Source: Rhodospirillales bacterium (GTDB lineage: Bacteria > Pseudomonadota > Alphaproteobacteria > Rhodospirillales > Defluviicoccaceae). Taken from it: a stretch of 64,000 nucleotides of DNA. Every line of letters starts with the position of its first letter. The first letter of the stretch is position 1. The notes beneath the pieces are model-generated. The model saw only the letters and a list, made by a program, of their open reading frames with translations. It did not search any database and was not told the origin of the DNA. The stretch is from contig JADJQT010000001.1 in assembly GCA_016712595.1 (NCBI GenBank), positions 1,919,501 through 1,983,500 on the forward strand. The letters are read 5' to 3'. Positions 24,575 through 34,083 of this stretch are shown here, piece after piece. The position numbers and the translations under genes are program-made.

Positions 24575-26611
24575 CTAGACGTCGAGGGTATCGGCGACGA
24601 ACCGCGCGTGCTCGGAAATCAGCGCGAAACGAAGCTCCGGCCGTCGGCCCATCAAGGTCTCGATGCGTTCGGCGACGACGGAGCGCTCGGCGGACGCTTC
24701 GGCCGACGGAAGAACGATGCGTAGCAGTGTTCGTGATGCTGGCGCCATGGTCGTTGTCTTGAGCTGGGCGGCGGGCATCTCGCCCAGCCCTTTGAAACGG
24801 CTGATGTCGACGTCGCCGCGGCCGACGAACTCGCTGGCGAGAAGTTGTGCCTTATGGGCATCGTCGCGCGCATAAAGCGTCTTCGCGCCGCGAGACAGGC
24901 GGTACAGCGGCGGTGCCGCGAGAAACAGGTGCCCATGCTCGATCAGCTTGGGCATCTCACGGAAGAAAAAGGTGATTAACAGCGAGGCGATGTGGGCGCC
25001 GTCGACGTCGGCATCGGTCATGATGACGATCTTCTCGTAGCGTAGCGCCGCTTCGGCGTAGGCCGTGCCCGAACCGCAGCCGAGCGCCTCGATCAGATCG
25101 CGCAGTTCCTGGTTGGCGCGCAGCTTTTCCGCCGAGGCGCTGGCGACGTTGAGTATCTTGCCGCGCAAGGGCAACACTGCCTGGGTTTCCCGCTCGCGCG
25201 CCTGCTTGGCCGAGCCGCCGGCGGAATCGCCTTCGACTAGAAACAGCTCCGTTCCCTGGGCGCTTTCTCGGGCGCAGTCGGTGAGCTTGCCTGGCAGGCG
25301 AAGCCGGCGAGTCGCCGACTGCCGCTTGACCGATTTGTCCTGCCGGCGTTGGAGGCGTTGCTGCGCCCGGTCGAGGACATGTGCCAGGAGCGTGTCGGAA
25401 ACGGCGGGGGTGGCCGAAAGCCAGTGATCGACGTGGTCGCGAACCGGCACTTCGATCAGGCGGGTGGCGTCGGCGTTGACGAGCTTCTCTTTTGTCTGGC
25501 CCTGGAACTGCGGCTCGCGCAGGAACAGGGACAGCATCACGCAGGCACCGGCAATGACGTCGTCCGCAATCAGTTTCTCGACGTCGCGGTTCTTCACCCG
25601 CTCTCCGTAAGCCCTGATCGCCTTGGTCAGAGCCGAGCGGAATCCGGCCTCGTGGGTTCCGCCCTGTGGGGTCGGCACGGTGTTGCAGTAGGAGGTAAAG
25701 AAGCCGTCCTCGTCGGTGGGCCAGGTGACCGCCCATTCGATACGTCCGCGATCGCCAGCCAGCGTGGCTTCGCCGGTAAACGCCTCGGGCGTGACCGTCT
25801 CGCGATCACCGAGGGCCGAGCGCAGATAGTCGGCGATGCCGTCCGGGAAGTGTAAAACCGCCTCGTCCGGAACGTCCTCACCGGCGCTAAGCTGCGAAGC
25901 GGCGCACGACCAGCGGATTTCCATGCCGCGGAAAAGATAAGCCTTCGAGCGGGCCATGCGGTAGAGCACGGCGGGCTCGAAGCGGGCAGCACTGCCGAAG
26001 ATGAGCGGATCGGCGCGAAAGGTGATGCTCGTTCCCCGGCGATTCTGGACCGTGCCGGCATTGTTCAACGGTGATGTCGGCACGCCGCGGGCGTAGGACT
26101 GCGTCCACAGCATGCGATCGCGCGCCACCTCGATAGTTAGGGACTCGGCCAGCGCGTTGACGACGGAGAGGCCGACGCCATGCAGCCCGCCGGAGGTCGC
26201 GTACGCGCTGCCCCCGAACTTGCCGCCTGAATGCAGGGTCGTCAGGATGACCTCAAGTGCCGAGCGATCGGGGAATTTCGGATGCGGATCGACGGGAATG
26301 CCACGGCCGTTGTCGCGCACGTTTACCCTGCCGTCCTCGGTCAGCCGCAGCTCGATGCGGCTGGCATGTCCGGCGACGGCTTCATCGACGGCATTATCGA
26401 GCAGTTCGGCGACGAGATGGTGGAGCGCCCGCTCGTCGGTCCCGCCAATATACATTGCCGGGCGTCGCCGCACCGGCTCCAGCCCTTCGAGGACCTCGAT
26501 ATCCTTGGCGGTGTAGGCACTCGGCTCCTGCGCGGCGCGAGCGAAAAGATCATCGCCGCTGTTCGTCACCGGCGCAGAGCGGCTCGTTCGCTTCGTCGCG
26601 GGATTGTTCAC
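24575..26611 (-). CDS. parE: DNA topoisomerase IV subunit B
   Basis: The product has 678 residues from GTG 26611, chosen because GGAG lies eight bases before it and an upstream extension has no homology. The GHKL ATPase is seen in RRRPAMYIGGTDERALHHLVAELLDNAVDEA, DNGRGIPVD, GGKFGGSAYATSGGLHGVGLSVVNALAE; QTKEKL is the ATP-lysine loop region. The TOPRIM part has LFLVEGDSAGGSAKQARERE, LPLRGKILNVASA and MTDADVDGAHI. It decatenates daughter chromosomes with ParC, which is not in the window. The C-terminal half is the ParE, not GyrB, type (shorter). Confidence 0.94.
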   Translation of the reverse strand: MNNPATKRTSRSAPVTNSGDDLFARAAQEPSAYTAKDIEVLEGLEPVRRRPAMYIGGTDERALHHLVAELLDNAVDEAVAGHASRIELRLTEDGRVNVRDNGRGIPVDPHPKFPDRSALEVILTTLHSGGKFGGSAYATSGGLHGVGLSVVNALAESLTIEVARDRMLWTQSYARGVPTSPLNNAGTVQNRRGTSITFRADPLIFGSAARFEPAVLYRMARSKAYLFRGMEIRWSCAASQLSAGEDVPDEAVLHFPDGIADYLRSALGDRETVTPEAFTGEATLAGDRGRIEWAVTWPTDEDGFFTSYCNTVPTPQGGTHEAGFRSALTKAIRAYGERVKNRDVEKLIADDVIAGACVMLSLFLREPQFQGQTKEKLVNADATRLIEVPVRDHVDHWLSATPAVSDTLLAHVLDRAQQRLQRRQDKSVKRQSATRRLRLPGKLTDCARESAQGTELFLVEGDSAGGSAKQARERETQAVLPLRGKILNVASASAEKLRANQELRDLIEALGCGSGTAYAEAALRYEKIVIMTDADVDGAHIASLLITFFFREMPKLIEHGHLFLAAPPLYRLSRGAKTLYARDDAHKAQLLASEFVGRGDVDISRFKGLGEMPAAQLKTTTMAPASRTLLRIVLPSAEASAERSVVAERIETLMGRRPELRFALISEHARFVADTLDV

Positions 26612-26804
26612 AATCGCGGCTCCAGCTTTGGGAACGGGTAACGGCAAAACGCCGGTTCCGGCCTGGGGCCACAGCTCCAAGCCGATCCCATCATGATGTG
26701 GCGCCGATTTGCCCGACGCCAACATATGGCAAGCTTCGGCTAAACGGAACAGTTTGCGAACGCGCGTGCCGGCATCTGGCGCCGACTTACATAATACAAA
26801 TATC

Positions 26805-26828
26805 AATTGTAGTTTAAATAGAAACTAC
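26805..26828. promoter_or_regulatory. Perfect inverted repeat (candidate operator) upstream of cysG
   Basis: TTGTAGTTT at 26805-26813 and AAACTACAA at 26820-26828 are exact inverted copies separated by six bases (AAATAG). It lies about 100 bases before cysG in a short AT-rich patch inside high-GC sequence, where a regulator of the sulfate assimilation operon would bind. A transcription factor cannot be named. Confidence 0.55.
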
Positions 26829-26929
26829 AAACGCCTATGTATTTTCCGTCGGAGCGGACAGGCATCCGGCCGACAATGGATCGATGCGCCAGGCCCTGCG
26901 TGCCGGCGGATCGGCAACAGGGCACACAC

Positions 26930-28315
26930 ATGCAATATTTTCCGCTGTTTCTGAGTCTCCGTGACCGCCGGGTTCTGGTGGTCGGCGGGGGGGGGGCCGC
27001 TGAGCGCAAGGCCGCTATGCTTGCCGACGCCGGCGCCCTGGTCACCTTCCTCGTATCGCCGCATTCGCCGGTGGCGAACGGGCACGGACGGGTTATCGAG
27101 CGGACGTTCGTCGATGCGGACATCGCAGGGGCGGCGCTGGTCGTCGTCGATTGCGGCGATCCGGCGCTCGCTGCTCGAATCTCGGCGGCAGCGCAGGTGG
27201 CGGGCGTGCCGGTGAACGTCGTCGACCAGCCGGAGCTGTGCACCTTTGTCTGGCCGGCGATCATCGATCGCGATCCGATCACGGTTGCCGTGACCAGTGC
27301 GGGCGCGTCCCCGGTCCTCGCCCGCAGCGTGCGCGCGCGCATCGAGGCCCTGCTGCCGGCAAATCTCGGACGCTTGGCCCGCTTTGCCGACAACTTTCGG
27401 GGCGCGGTCAAGGCGACGCGGCGCACCGGCGGGCAACGCCGGCGGTTCTGGGAGCGCTTTTTCAGCGGTCCGGTGGCGGCGGCGGTTCTATCGGGCGCGG
27501 ACAGCGCGGCGCGCGAGCGCATGCTGGCCCTGATCAACCGTCCCGACGACGTCGCGGGAGAGGTCGGCAGCGTCGCTCTCGTCGGCGCCGGGCCGGGCGA
27601 TCCGGACCTCCTGACGTTAAAGGCGTTGCGCGCCCTGCAGGAAGCCGACGTGATCGTTCACGATCGCCTCATCGGCCCGCGCATCCTCGATTATGGACGG
27701 CGCGACGCCGAGCGGATCGATGTCGGTAAGGCGCCGGGGTGTCAGGCGATGCCGCAGGACGCGATCAACGCGCTGCTGGCCTCGCTTGCCGGCAGCGGCC
27801 GACGCGTCGTCCGTCTCAAAGGCGGCGATCCGTTCATCTTCGCTCGCGGCGGCGAGGAGCGGGACCATTTAACGCGCCTCGGCATTTCCGTCGAGGTGAT
27901 CCCGGGCGTCACTGCGGCTGTCGCGGCGGCGGCGACGACCGGCATTCCGCTGACCCATCGCGACGATGCCCAGGCGGTCACGCTAATGACGGCGCAGGGT
28001 CGGCATGGCGAGCCTGATCACGACTGGCAGGACCTCGCCCGCAATCGTCATACGCTAGCGGTTTACATGGGCGCGGCCAAAGCCGGTGCGCTGGCGCGGC
28101 GCCTGGTCGCTGCGGGGCGCGATCCGCAGACCCCGGCGGCGGCGATCGCGGAGGTCAGCGGCGAGGGACAGCGCGTGGCCGTCGGAGCGCTGAGTGAATT
28201 GGCGCGCCTCGTGCGGCAAGTCGAGCCTGGCCCGGTGATGATTCTTATCGGCGAGGTGGTTCGCCACGCCGATGCGCATACCCGATCGGCGATGGCGCAG
28301 GCCGCGGCGCGTTGA
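26930..28315 (+). CDS. cysG: Siroheme synthase (precorrin-2 dehydrogenase/sirohydrochlorin ferrochelatase fused to uroporphyrinogen-III methyltransferase)
   Basis: The product has 461 residues from ATG 26930 (MQYFPLFLSLRDRRVLVVGGGGAAERKAAML); an upstream start would add an unrelated 31-residue stretch. The N-terminal about 210 residues are the NAD-dependent dehydrogenase/ferrochelatase half. The C-terminal half from about 215 is the SAM-dependent methyltransferase (VALVGAGPGDPDLLTLKALRALQEADVIVHDRL, RLKGGDPFIFARGGEE, VIPGVTAAVAAAATTGIPLTHRDDA). It makes siroheme, the cofactor of the sulfite reductase encoded three genes downstream. The operon order cysG-DUF2849-sulfite reductase-DUF934-cysH is tight. 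Confidence 0.95.
   Translation: MQYFPLFLSLRDRRVLVVGGGGAAERKAAMLADAGALVTFLVSPHSPVANGHGRVIERTFVDADIAGAALVVVDCGDPALAARISAAAQVAGVPVNVVDQPELCTFVWPAIIDRDPITVAVTSAGASPVLARSVRARIEALLPANLGRLARFADNFRGAVKATRRTGGQRRRFWERFFSGPVAAAVLSGADSAARERMLALINRPDDVAGEVGSVALVGAGPGDPDLLTLKALRALQEADVIVHDRLIGPRILDYGRRDAERIDVGKAPGCQAMPQDAINALLASLAGSGRRVVRLKGGDPFIFARGGEERDHLTRLGISVEVIPGVTAAVAAAATTGIPLTHRDDAQAVTLMTAQGRHGEPDHDWQDLARNRHTLAVYMGAAKAGALARRLVAAGRDPQTPAAAIAEVSGEGQRVAVGALSELARLVRQVEPGPVMILIGEVVRHADAHTRSAMAQAAAR
26987..26996 (+). repeat. G10 homopolymer inside cysG
   Basis: Ten consecutive G encode part of the GGGG dinucleotide-binding loop near residues 20-24 of CysG. A slip of one base would destroy the frame at codon 20. 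Confidence 0.9.
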
Positions 28316-28355
28316 TCCCGCCTGACGCGGCGGGTTGATTTTGGGAGAGGTCCTG

Positions 28356-28769
28356 ATGAGCAAGGCAGCGGGCGCGACGGCAGCGAAGCCGGCGCCACGG
28401 GCGAGACAAGAAGCGTCCGATATCTCGGCCGCGCGCAGCGCGCGTGGCGGCAACCTGAAGGCCGTGACCGCCAACCGCCTCGGCGATGGCATCGTGGTCT
28501 ATCTCGCCGAGGGCGGAACGTGGTCGGAGCGACTCGTTGACGCCGTGGCGAGCGAAAGCAAGGATGTGGCGGCCGGGCTGCTTGCCGTCGCCGAGGGCGA
28601 TGCGGCGCGGTGCCGCGTCGTGGCTCCCTACTTGATCGATGTCGTCCGCAGCGAGGGCGGCGCGCTGTTGCCGACGACCTATCGCGAGCGCATCCGTGCG
28701 GCTGGCCCATCGACGCATCCAGGTCTCGGCAAACAGGCCGATCCCGGCAACCAGGCAACAGAAGGCTGA
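28356..28769 (+). CDS. DUF2849 domain protein
   Basis: The 137-residue product starts at ATG 28356 behind GGGAGAGG. The core LKAVTANRLGDGIVVYLAEGGTWSERLVDAVASESKDVAAGLLAVAE and RVVAPYLIDVVRSEGGALLPTTYRERIRAAGPS is the DUF2849 pattern, seen next to sulfite reductase genes across alphaproteobacteria. The first about 30 residues are low complexity (AAKPAPRARQEASDISAAR). The role is unknown; genomic context ties it to sulfite reduction. It lies 40 bases after cysG and 5 bases before the reductase gene. Confidence 0.82.
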   Translation: MSKAAGATAAKPAPRARQEASDISAARSARGGNLKAVTANRLGDGIVVYLAEGGTWSERLVDAVASESKDVAAGLLAVAEGDAARCRVVAPYLIDVVRSEGGALLPTTYRERIRAAGPSTHPGLGKQADPGNQATEG

Positions 28770-28774
28770 CGTCC

Positions 28775-30416
<1,642 letters not shown>

Positions 30417-30430
<14 letters not shown>

Positions 30431-30920
30431 GGATGGCCGGTCCGTCCCCGATCCGTGGATCGCGCTGGGCGACGGCGACGCCGTGCCGGCGAGCGGTCCG
30501 GTGATCGTCTCGCTTGCCCGTTTTCATGCCGACAGCGGTGCCCTGCGCGATCGCGCCGACCCGCTGGGGGTGCGCATGACGTCGGCTGAGCACGCGCACG
30601 AAATCGGCGAGCACGCCACGTCGCTCGCCGTCATTGCCCTTGAATTTCCGGCATTCAAGGACGGGCGGGCCTATTCGACCGCTCGCCTCTTGCGCGAGCG
30701 CTACGGTTTTGCCGGTGAGCTGCGCGCTGTCGGCAATGTTTTGCGCGATCAATTCCTGTTCATGCAGCGCTGCGGCTTCGATGCTTTCGAAGTCGCTGAC
30801 GAACGCGCCGTCGCGGCATGGACGGAGGCAACCCAGGCTTTCAGCGTGTTCTATCAACCCGCGAGCGACGCCCGCTTATCCGCGTCGCGCCTGCGTAGCC
30901 AGGAAAGGGGCGGCCGATGA
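30417..30920 (+). CDS. DUF934 family protein
   Basis: The 167-residue product starts at ATG 30417, overlapping the end of the sulfite reductase gene by 14 bases, and its own TGA overlaps the cysH ATG (ATGA), so all three are translationally coupled. The pattern MPLIKDGRSVPDPWIAL, AVIALEFPAFKDGRAYSTARLLRERYGFAGELRAVGNVLRDQFLFMQRCGFDAFEV is diagnostic of DUF934, an oxidoreductase-associated family found with cysI and cysH in proteobacteria. Its exact role in sulfite reduction is not known. Confidence 0.9.
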
Positions 30921-31711
30921 CGCCACATGGGCTGCCTCCCGCGGCTGAGGCGACGCATCCGGAGGCCTGGACGAAGGCGCGGCTCGCTGCCGGGCACGCC
31001 CGCGCCGAGGACCTGGTGCGACGCTATCACGATGCTGATACGCGCGCGCTGCTTACCGGGATGCTCGAGGGCGAGTTCGCCGGGCGCATCGCTCTGGTCT
31101 CGTCGTTCGGCGCCGAGGCGGCGGTGCTGCTGCATCTGGTGGCGACGATCGCTCCGTCGACACCGGTGATCTTTTTGAATACCGGCAAACTGTTCGGTGA
31201 GACGCTGCGGTATTGCCAGCGCCTGACGAACCTGCTCGGCCTGACCGACGTGCGAGGGGTCAAACCCGACGAGGACAAGATCGCGGCCTTCGATCCGGAT
31301 GGCGTGTTGTGGTACGGCAATCCCGATATGTGCTGCTACCTGCGCAAAGTGGAACCGCTCGATCATGCGCTCAAGGGCTTCGATGCCTGGATCACTGGCC
31401 GCAAGGGCTTTCACGGCGGCAAGCGGGCCAATCTGCCGCGCATCGAGGTTAATCTGGACGACGGTCGGATCAAGATCAACCCGCTCGCCGACTGGAGCAA
31501 GGATGACCTGGAGGCATATTTCGCCCGCCATGACCTGCCGCGCCACGAGCTTGAAGAGCAGGGCTTCTTATCGATCGGCTGCATGACCTCCAACGACCGG
31601 GTTGCTCCAGGTCACGACGTGCCCGCCGGCCGCTGGCGAGGACGCGACAAGACGGAATGCGGGATTCACCTGCCGATGAGTGGCAAGTGGCAAATGAACG
31701 GCATTGACTGA
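30917..31711 (+). CDS. cysH: Phosphoadenylyl/adenylyl-sulfate reductase
   Basis: The 264-residue enzyme reduces (P)APS to sulfite. It has VSSFGAEAAVLL, FLNTGKLFGETL, the iron-sulfur pair Cys139-Cys140 (DMCCYLRKVEPL), RKGFHGGKRANLPRIEV and a catalytic Cys248 in ECGIHL. The Cys pair suggests an APS-type reductase with a 4Fe-4S cluster. However, the second pair, expected as a C-x2-C in a GC-x-x-C-T motif, reads GCMTSN (Cys222, Ser225), so one cluster ligand is Ser. Last gene of the operon, coupled by ATGA to DUF934. Confidence 0.93.
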   Translation: MTPHGLPPAAEATHPEAWTKARLAAGHARAEDLVRRYHDADTRALLTGMLEGEFAGRIALVSSFGAEAAVLLHLVATIAPSTPVIFLNTGKLFGETLRYCQRLTNLLGLTDVRGVKPDEDKIAAFDPDGVLWYGNPDMCCYLRKVEPLDHALKGFDAWITGRKGFHGGKRANLPRIEVNLDDGRIKINPLADWSKDDLEAYFARHDLPRHELEEQGFLSIGCMTSNDRVAPGHDVPAGRWRGRDKTECGIHLPMSGKWQMNGID

Positions 31712-31771
31712 CGCACAAGACAATGCGCGCCGCTTAACTATTTCTCAGGCTTCGTTGCGTAGTGTTCGATG

Positions 31772-31801
31772 GCACCGCCGGCAAGCACTTGTCGGCGGTG
31801 C
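31772..31801. terminator. Hairpin between cysH and the globin-coupled sensor gene
   Basis: GCACCGCCG at 31772-31780 pairs with CGGCGGTGC at 31793-31801. The stem is a perfect nine bases with a 12-base loop. No T run follows, so it could be a weak terminator of the cys operon or a structured leader of the downstream gene. Confidence 0.35.
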
Positions 31802-31831
31802 TCTGCGATCACCACGAGGCTTGAGGCGAGC

Positions 31832-33964
31832 ATGGCCGACGTCGCCCCCAACATTGATGACCGTCTGGACTTCCTCGTACTCGACCCGGCCACGCGAGAG
31901 CGTCTGCGCCGATTGCAAGCGGACATTGCCAAGGCGTTGCCGGACGTTGCCGACGCGTTTTACGACCATCTGCGCAAGCGTCCGGCGCTCGCGGCGATGC
32001 TCAAGGACGATGCCAACATCGCGCGGCTGAAGGGTGCGCAGCAGACGCACTGGGACAACCTCTTTTCCGGCCGTTTCGATAGCGATTATGTGCGCCGTGC
32101 CGATGCCGTCGGGCAGGCGCATGAGCGGATCGGCCTCGAGCCGCGCTGGTACATCGGTGGCTATTGCTTCATTCTTGAGCGTCTGGTTGGCCATATTCTC
32201 GGTCGCAAGGCCAAGGCAAGTGGACAGCTCGACGATATCTGCGCGGTGATGCGCGCGGCGTTCCTCGACATGGACCTGGCGATTTCGACCTACCTGAAGC
32301 AGGGTGAGGCGAACAAGCTGAAATCGGAATTGCTCGGCCTGTCGGACCTTCTCGACCGCGAAGTCGAAGACTCCGTGGGGCTGATCGCCGCCCAGGCCGA
32401 TCAGATGAGCGAAAGCGCGCAAGAACTGTGCAGCATCGCTGAGAAAATGCATTACGCGGCGTCGTCCGTCGGCTCTTCGGTTTCCACCACGCTCGACAAC
32501 GTCGGTGCGGCGAGCAGCGATTCGAGTCGTCTCGAAGAGGGCTGCCGGCAGATTTCTCAGGATGCCGGGGAAGCGTCCCATCTGACGGTCGGCGCGGTGA
32601 CCCAGGCGGAGTCGGCAAGCCGGACCGTGAGCGGTCTCTCGCAGGCGACGGCGCGCATCAGCGAGGTTGTCTCGCTGGTCGAGGCGATCGCGTCGCAGAC
32701 CCGGCTGCTGGCCCTGAATGCGACGATTGAGGCCGCTCGTGCCGGCGAGGCGGGCAAAGGCTTTGCCGTCGTTGCCGCCGAAGTGAAGAACCTCGCGCGG
32801 CAGACCGAAGAGGCGATCGGTACGATCAGGGGGCAGGCGGAGGAAATCCAGCGCACCACCGTCGAGACGGCGGCGATGGTCGACGAGGTGACGAACACGA
32901 TCCGTGCGGTCCATGCCGCCGCCGACCGGGTGACGACGGCGACGGGTGAGCAGCAGGTGGCGGCCACGGGCATCGCCGGGAGCGTCTCTGCGGCGGCGTC
33001 GCACACGCAACGGGTTGTCGACCAGGTGAACGACCTGTTCGTCGAGGCGCAGAGAACGAGCGGTACGTCACAGACGGTCGGCCGCTTGTCTGAGCAGGTA
33101 AGCGGCAGCATCCACGATCTGCAACGGCGGTTGACGACGATCTTGCGCTCGTCCGGCGTTGGTAATCGGCGACGCGAGCGACGCGAGCCGGTCGCCATCC
33201 GTTACCGGCTCGGCGTTGGCGGCAAGGTCATCGAAGGATTTACCGCCGATCTGACGTGCTCCGGCGCCGCCCTGGTTTCGACGGTCGCGGTGGATGCAGG
33301 CGTCGTCGGTGGTCTGCATCTCGAGGGTATCGGCAGCGTTACGGCGAAAGTCGGCGGATATAGCGGTTACGATCTGCATATCCAGTTCGTCAAGGTGGGC
33401 GACGCCGAGCGCGCCAAAATTGTCGAGGTGATCGATACCAGCAAGCGCGCCGATGAGGGATATGTCGCCCAGGCGCAAAAGATGGCCAAGCAGATCGGTC
33501 AGACGTTCGAGCAGGCGGTTCGCACGGGGACGATCGCGCCCTCGGCATTCTTTTCCGGTCGATACGATCCGATCGCCAACAGCGACCCGCAACAGTTCAT
33601 GTCTGAATTTACCGAACTGACCGATCGGCTTTTGCCGCCGCTCATCGAAGCGCCCTTGTCAGACAAGCGGGTCATCTTTTGTTGCGCGGTCGATCGCAAC
33701 GGTTACCTGCCGACCCATAATCAGAAGTATTCGCATCCGCAACGTCCCGGCGAACGCGACTGGAATACCGCGAATTGCCGCAATCGGCGAATCTTCGATG
33801 ATCGCACTGGATTGCTGGCGGCGCGCAACACCCAGCCGTTCCTGATCCAGGCCTATCCGCGGGAAATGGGTAACGGCCAGATCATCGTGCTGAAGGAATA
33901 CGACTCGCCGATCATGATCGGAGGCCGACAGTGGGGCAACGTCCGTCTCGCCGTCGTTCCCTGA
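31832..33964 (+). CDS. Globin-coupled sensor: globin, methyl-accepting, PilZ and C-terminal domain
   Basis: The product has 710 residues from ATG 31832 after a GAGGCGAG site. No membrane segment is seen, so it is cytoplasmic. Residues about 10-165 are a sensor globin with proximal His97 in VGQAHERIGLEPRWYIGGY. Residues about 190-430 are a methyl-accepting signalling domain with the tip TRLLALNATIEAARAGEAGKGFAVVAAEVKNLARQTEEAIG. Residues about 445-540 look like PilZ (RRRERREPVAIRYRLG, DLTCSGAALVS), a cyclic-di-GMP binding fold. Residues about 560-710 form a further domain (YLPTHNQKYSHPQRPGERDWNTANCRNRRIF, TQPFLIQAYPREMGNG) related to C-terminal parts of some soluble MCP-like proteins. It would link oxygen to chemotaxis or cyclic-di-GMP. 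Confidence 0.9.
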   Translation: MADVAPNIDDRLDFLVLDPATRERLRRLQADIAKALPDVADAFYDHLRKRPALAAMLKDDANIARLKGAQQTHWDNLFSGRFDSDYVRRADAVGQAHERIGLEPRWYIGGYCFILERLVGHILGRKAKASGQLDDICAVMRAAFLDMDLAISTYLKQGEANKLKSELLGLSDLLDREVEDSVGLIAAQADQMSESAQELCSIAEKMHYAASSVGSSVSTTLDNVGAASSDSSRLEEGCRQISQDAGEASHLTVGAVTQAESASRTVSGLSQATARISEVVSLVEAIASQTRLLALNATIEAARAGEAGKGFAVVAAEVKNLARQTEEAIGTIRGQAEEIQRTTVETAAMVDEVTNTIRAVHAAADRVTTATGEQQVAATGIAGSVSAAASHTQRVVDQVNDLFVEAQRTSGTSQTVGRLSEQVSGSIHDLQRRLTTILRSSGVGNRRRERREPVAIRYRLGVGGKVIEGFTADLTCSGAALVSTVAVDAGVVGGLHLEGIGSVTAKVGGYSGYDLHIQFVKVGDAERAKIVEVIDTSKRADEGYVAQAQKMAKQIGQTFEQAVRTGTIAPSAFFSGRYDPIANSDPQQFMSEFTELTDRLLPPLIEAPLSDKRVIFCCAVDRNGYLPTHNQKYSHPQRPGERDWNTANCRNRRIFDDRTGLLAARNTQPFLIQAYPREMGNGQIIVLKEYDSPIMIGGRQWGNVRLAVVP

Positions 33965-34016
33965 CGGGTCCGCTGTCGTCGGAGCAAGGCAAGACAGTCA
34001 GACGATAGAGAGCGAT

Positions 34017-34048
34017 CGAGGACCTCCGTTTGGGAGCGAAGGTCCTCG
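34017..34048. terminator. Hairpin between the convergent globin-sensor and glnA genes
   Basis: CGAGGACCT at 34017-34025 pairs with AGGTCCTCG at 34040-34048 (nine bases), with a further inner CTCC/GGAG pairing possible in the loop. It lies between two convergent stops. The T tail is poor, so the call rests on stem and position. Confidence 0.45.
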
Positions 34049-34083
34049 CCCGAGTTATCGCGCGACCGTAATCGCGTGGCGCC

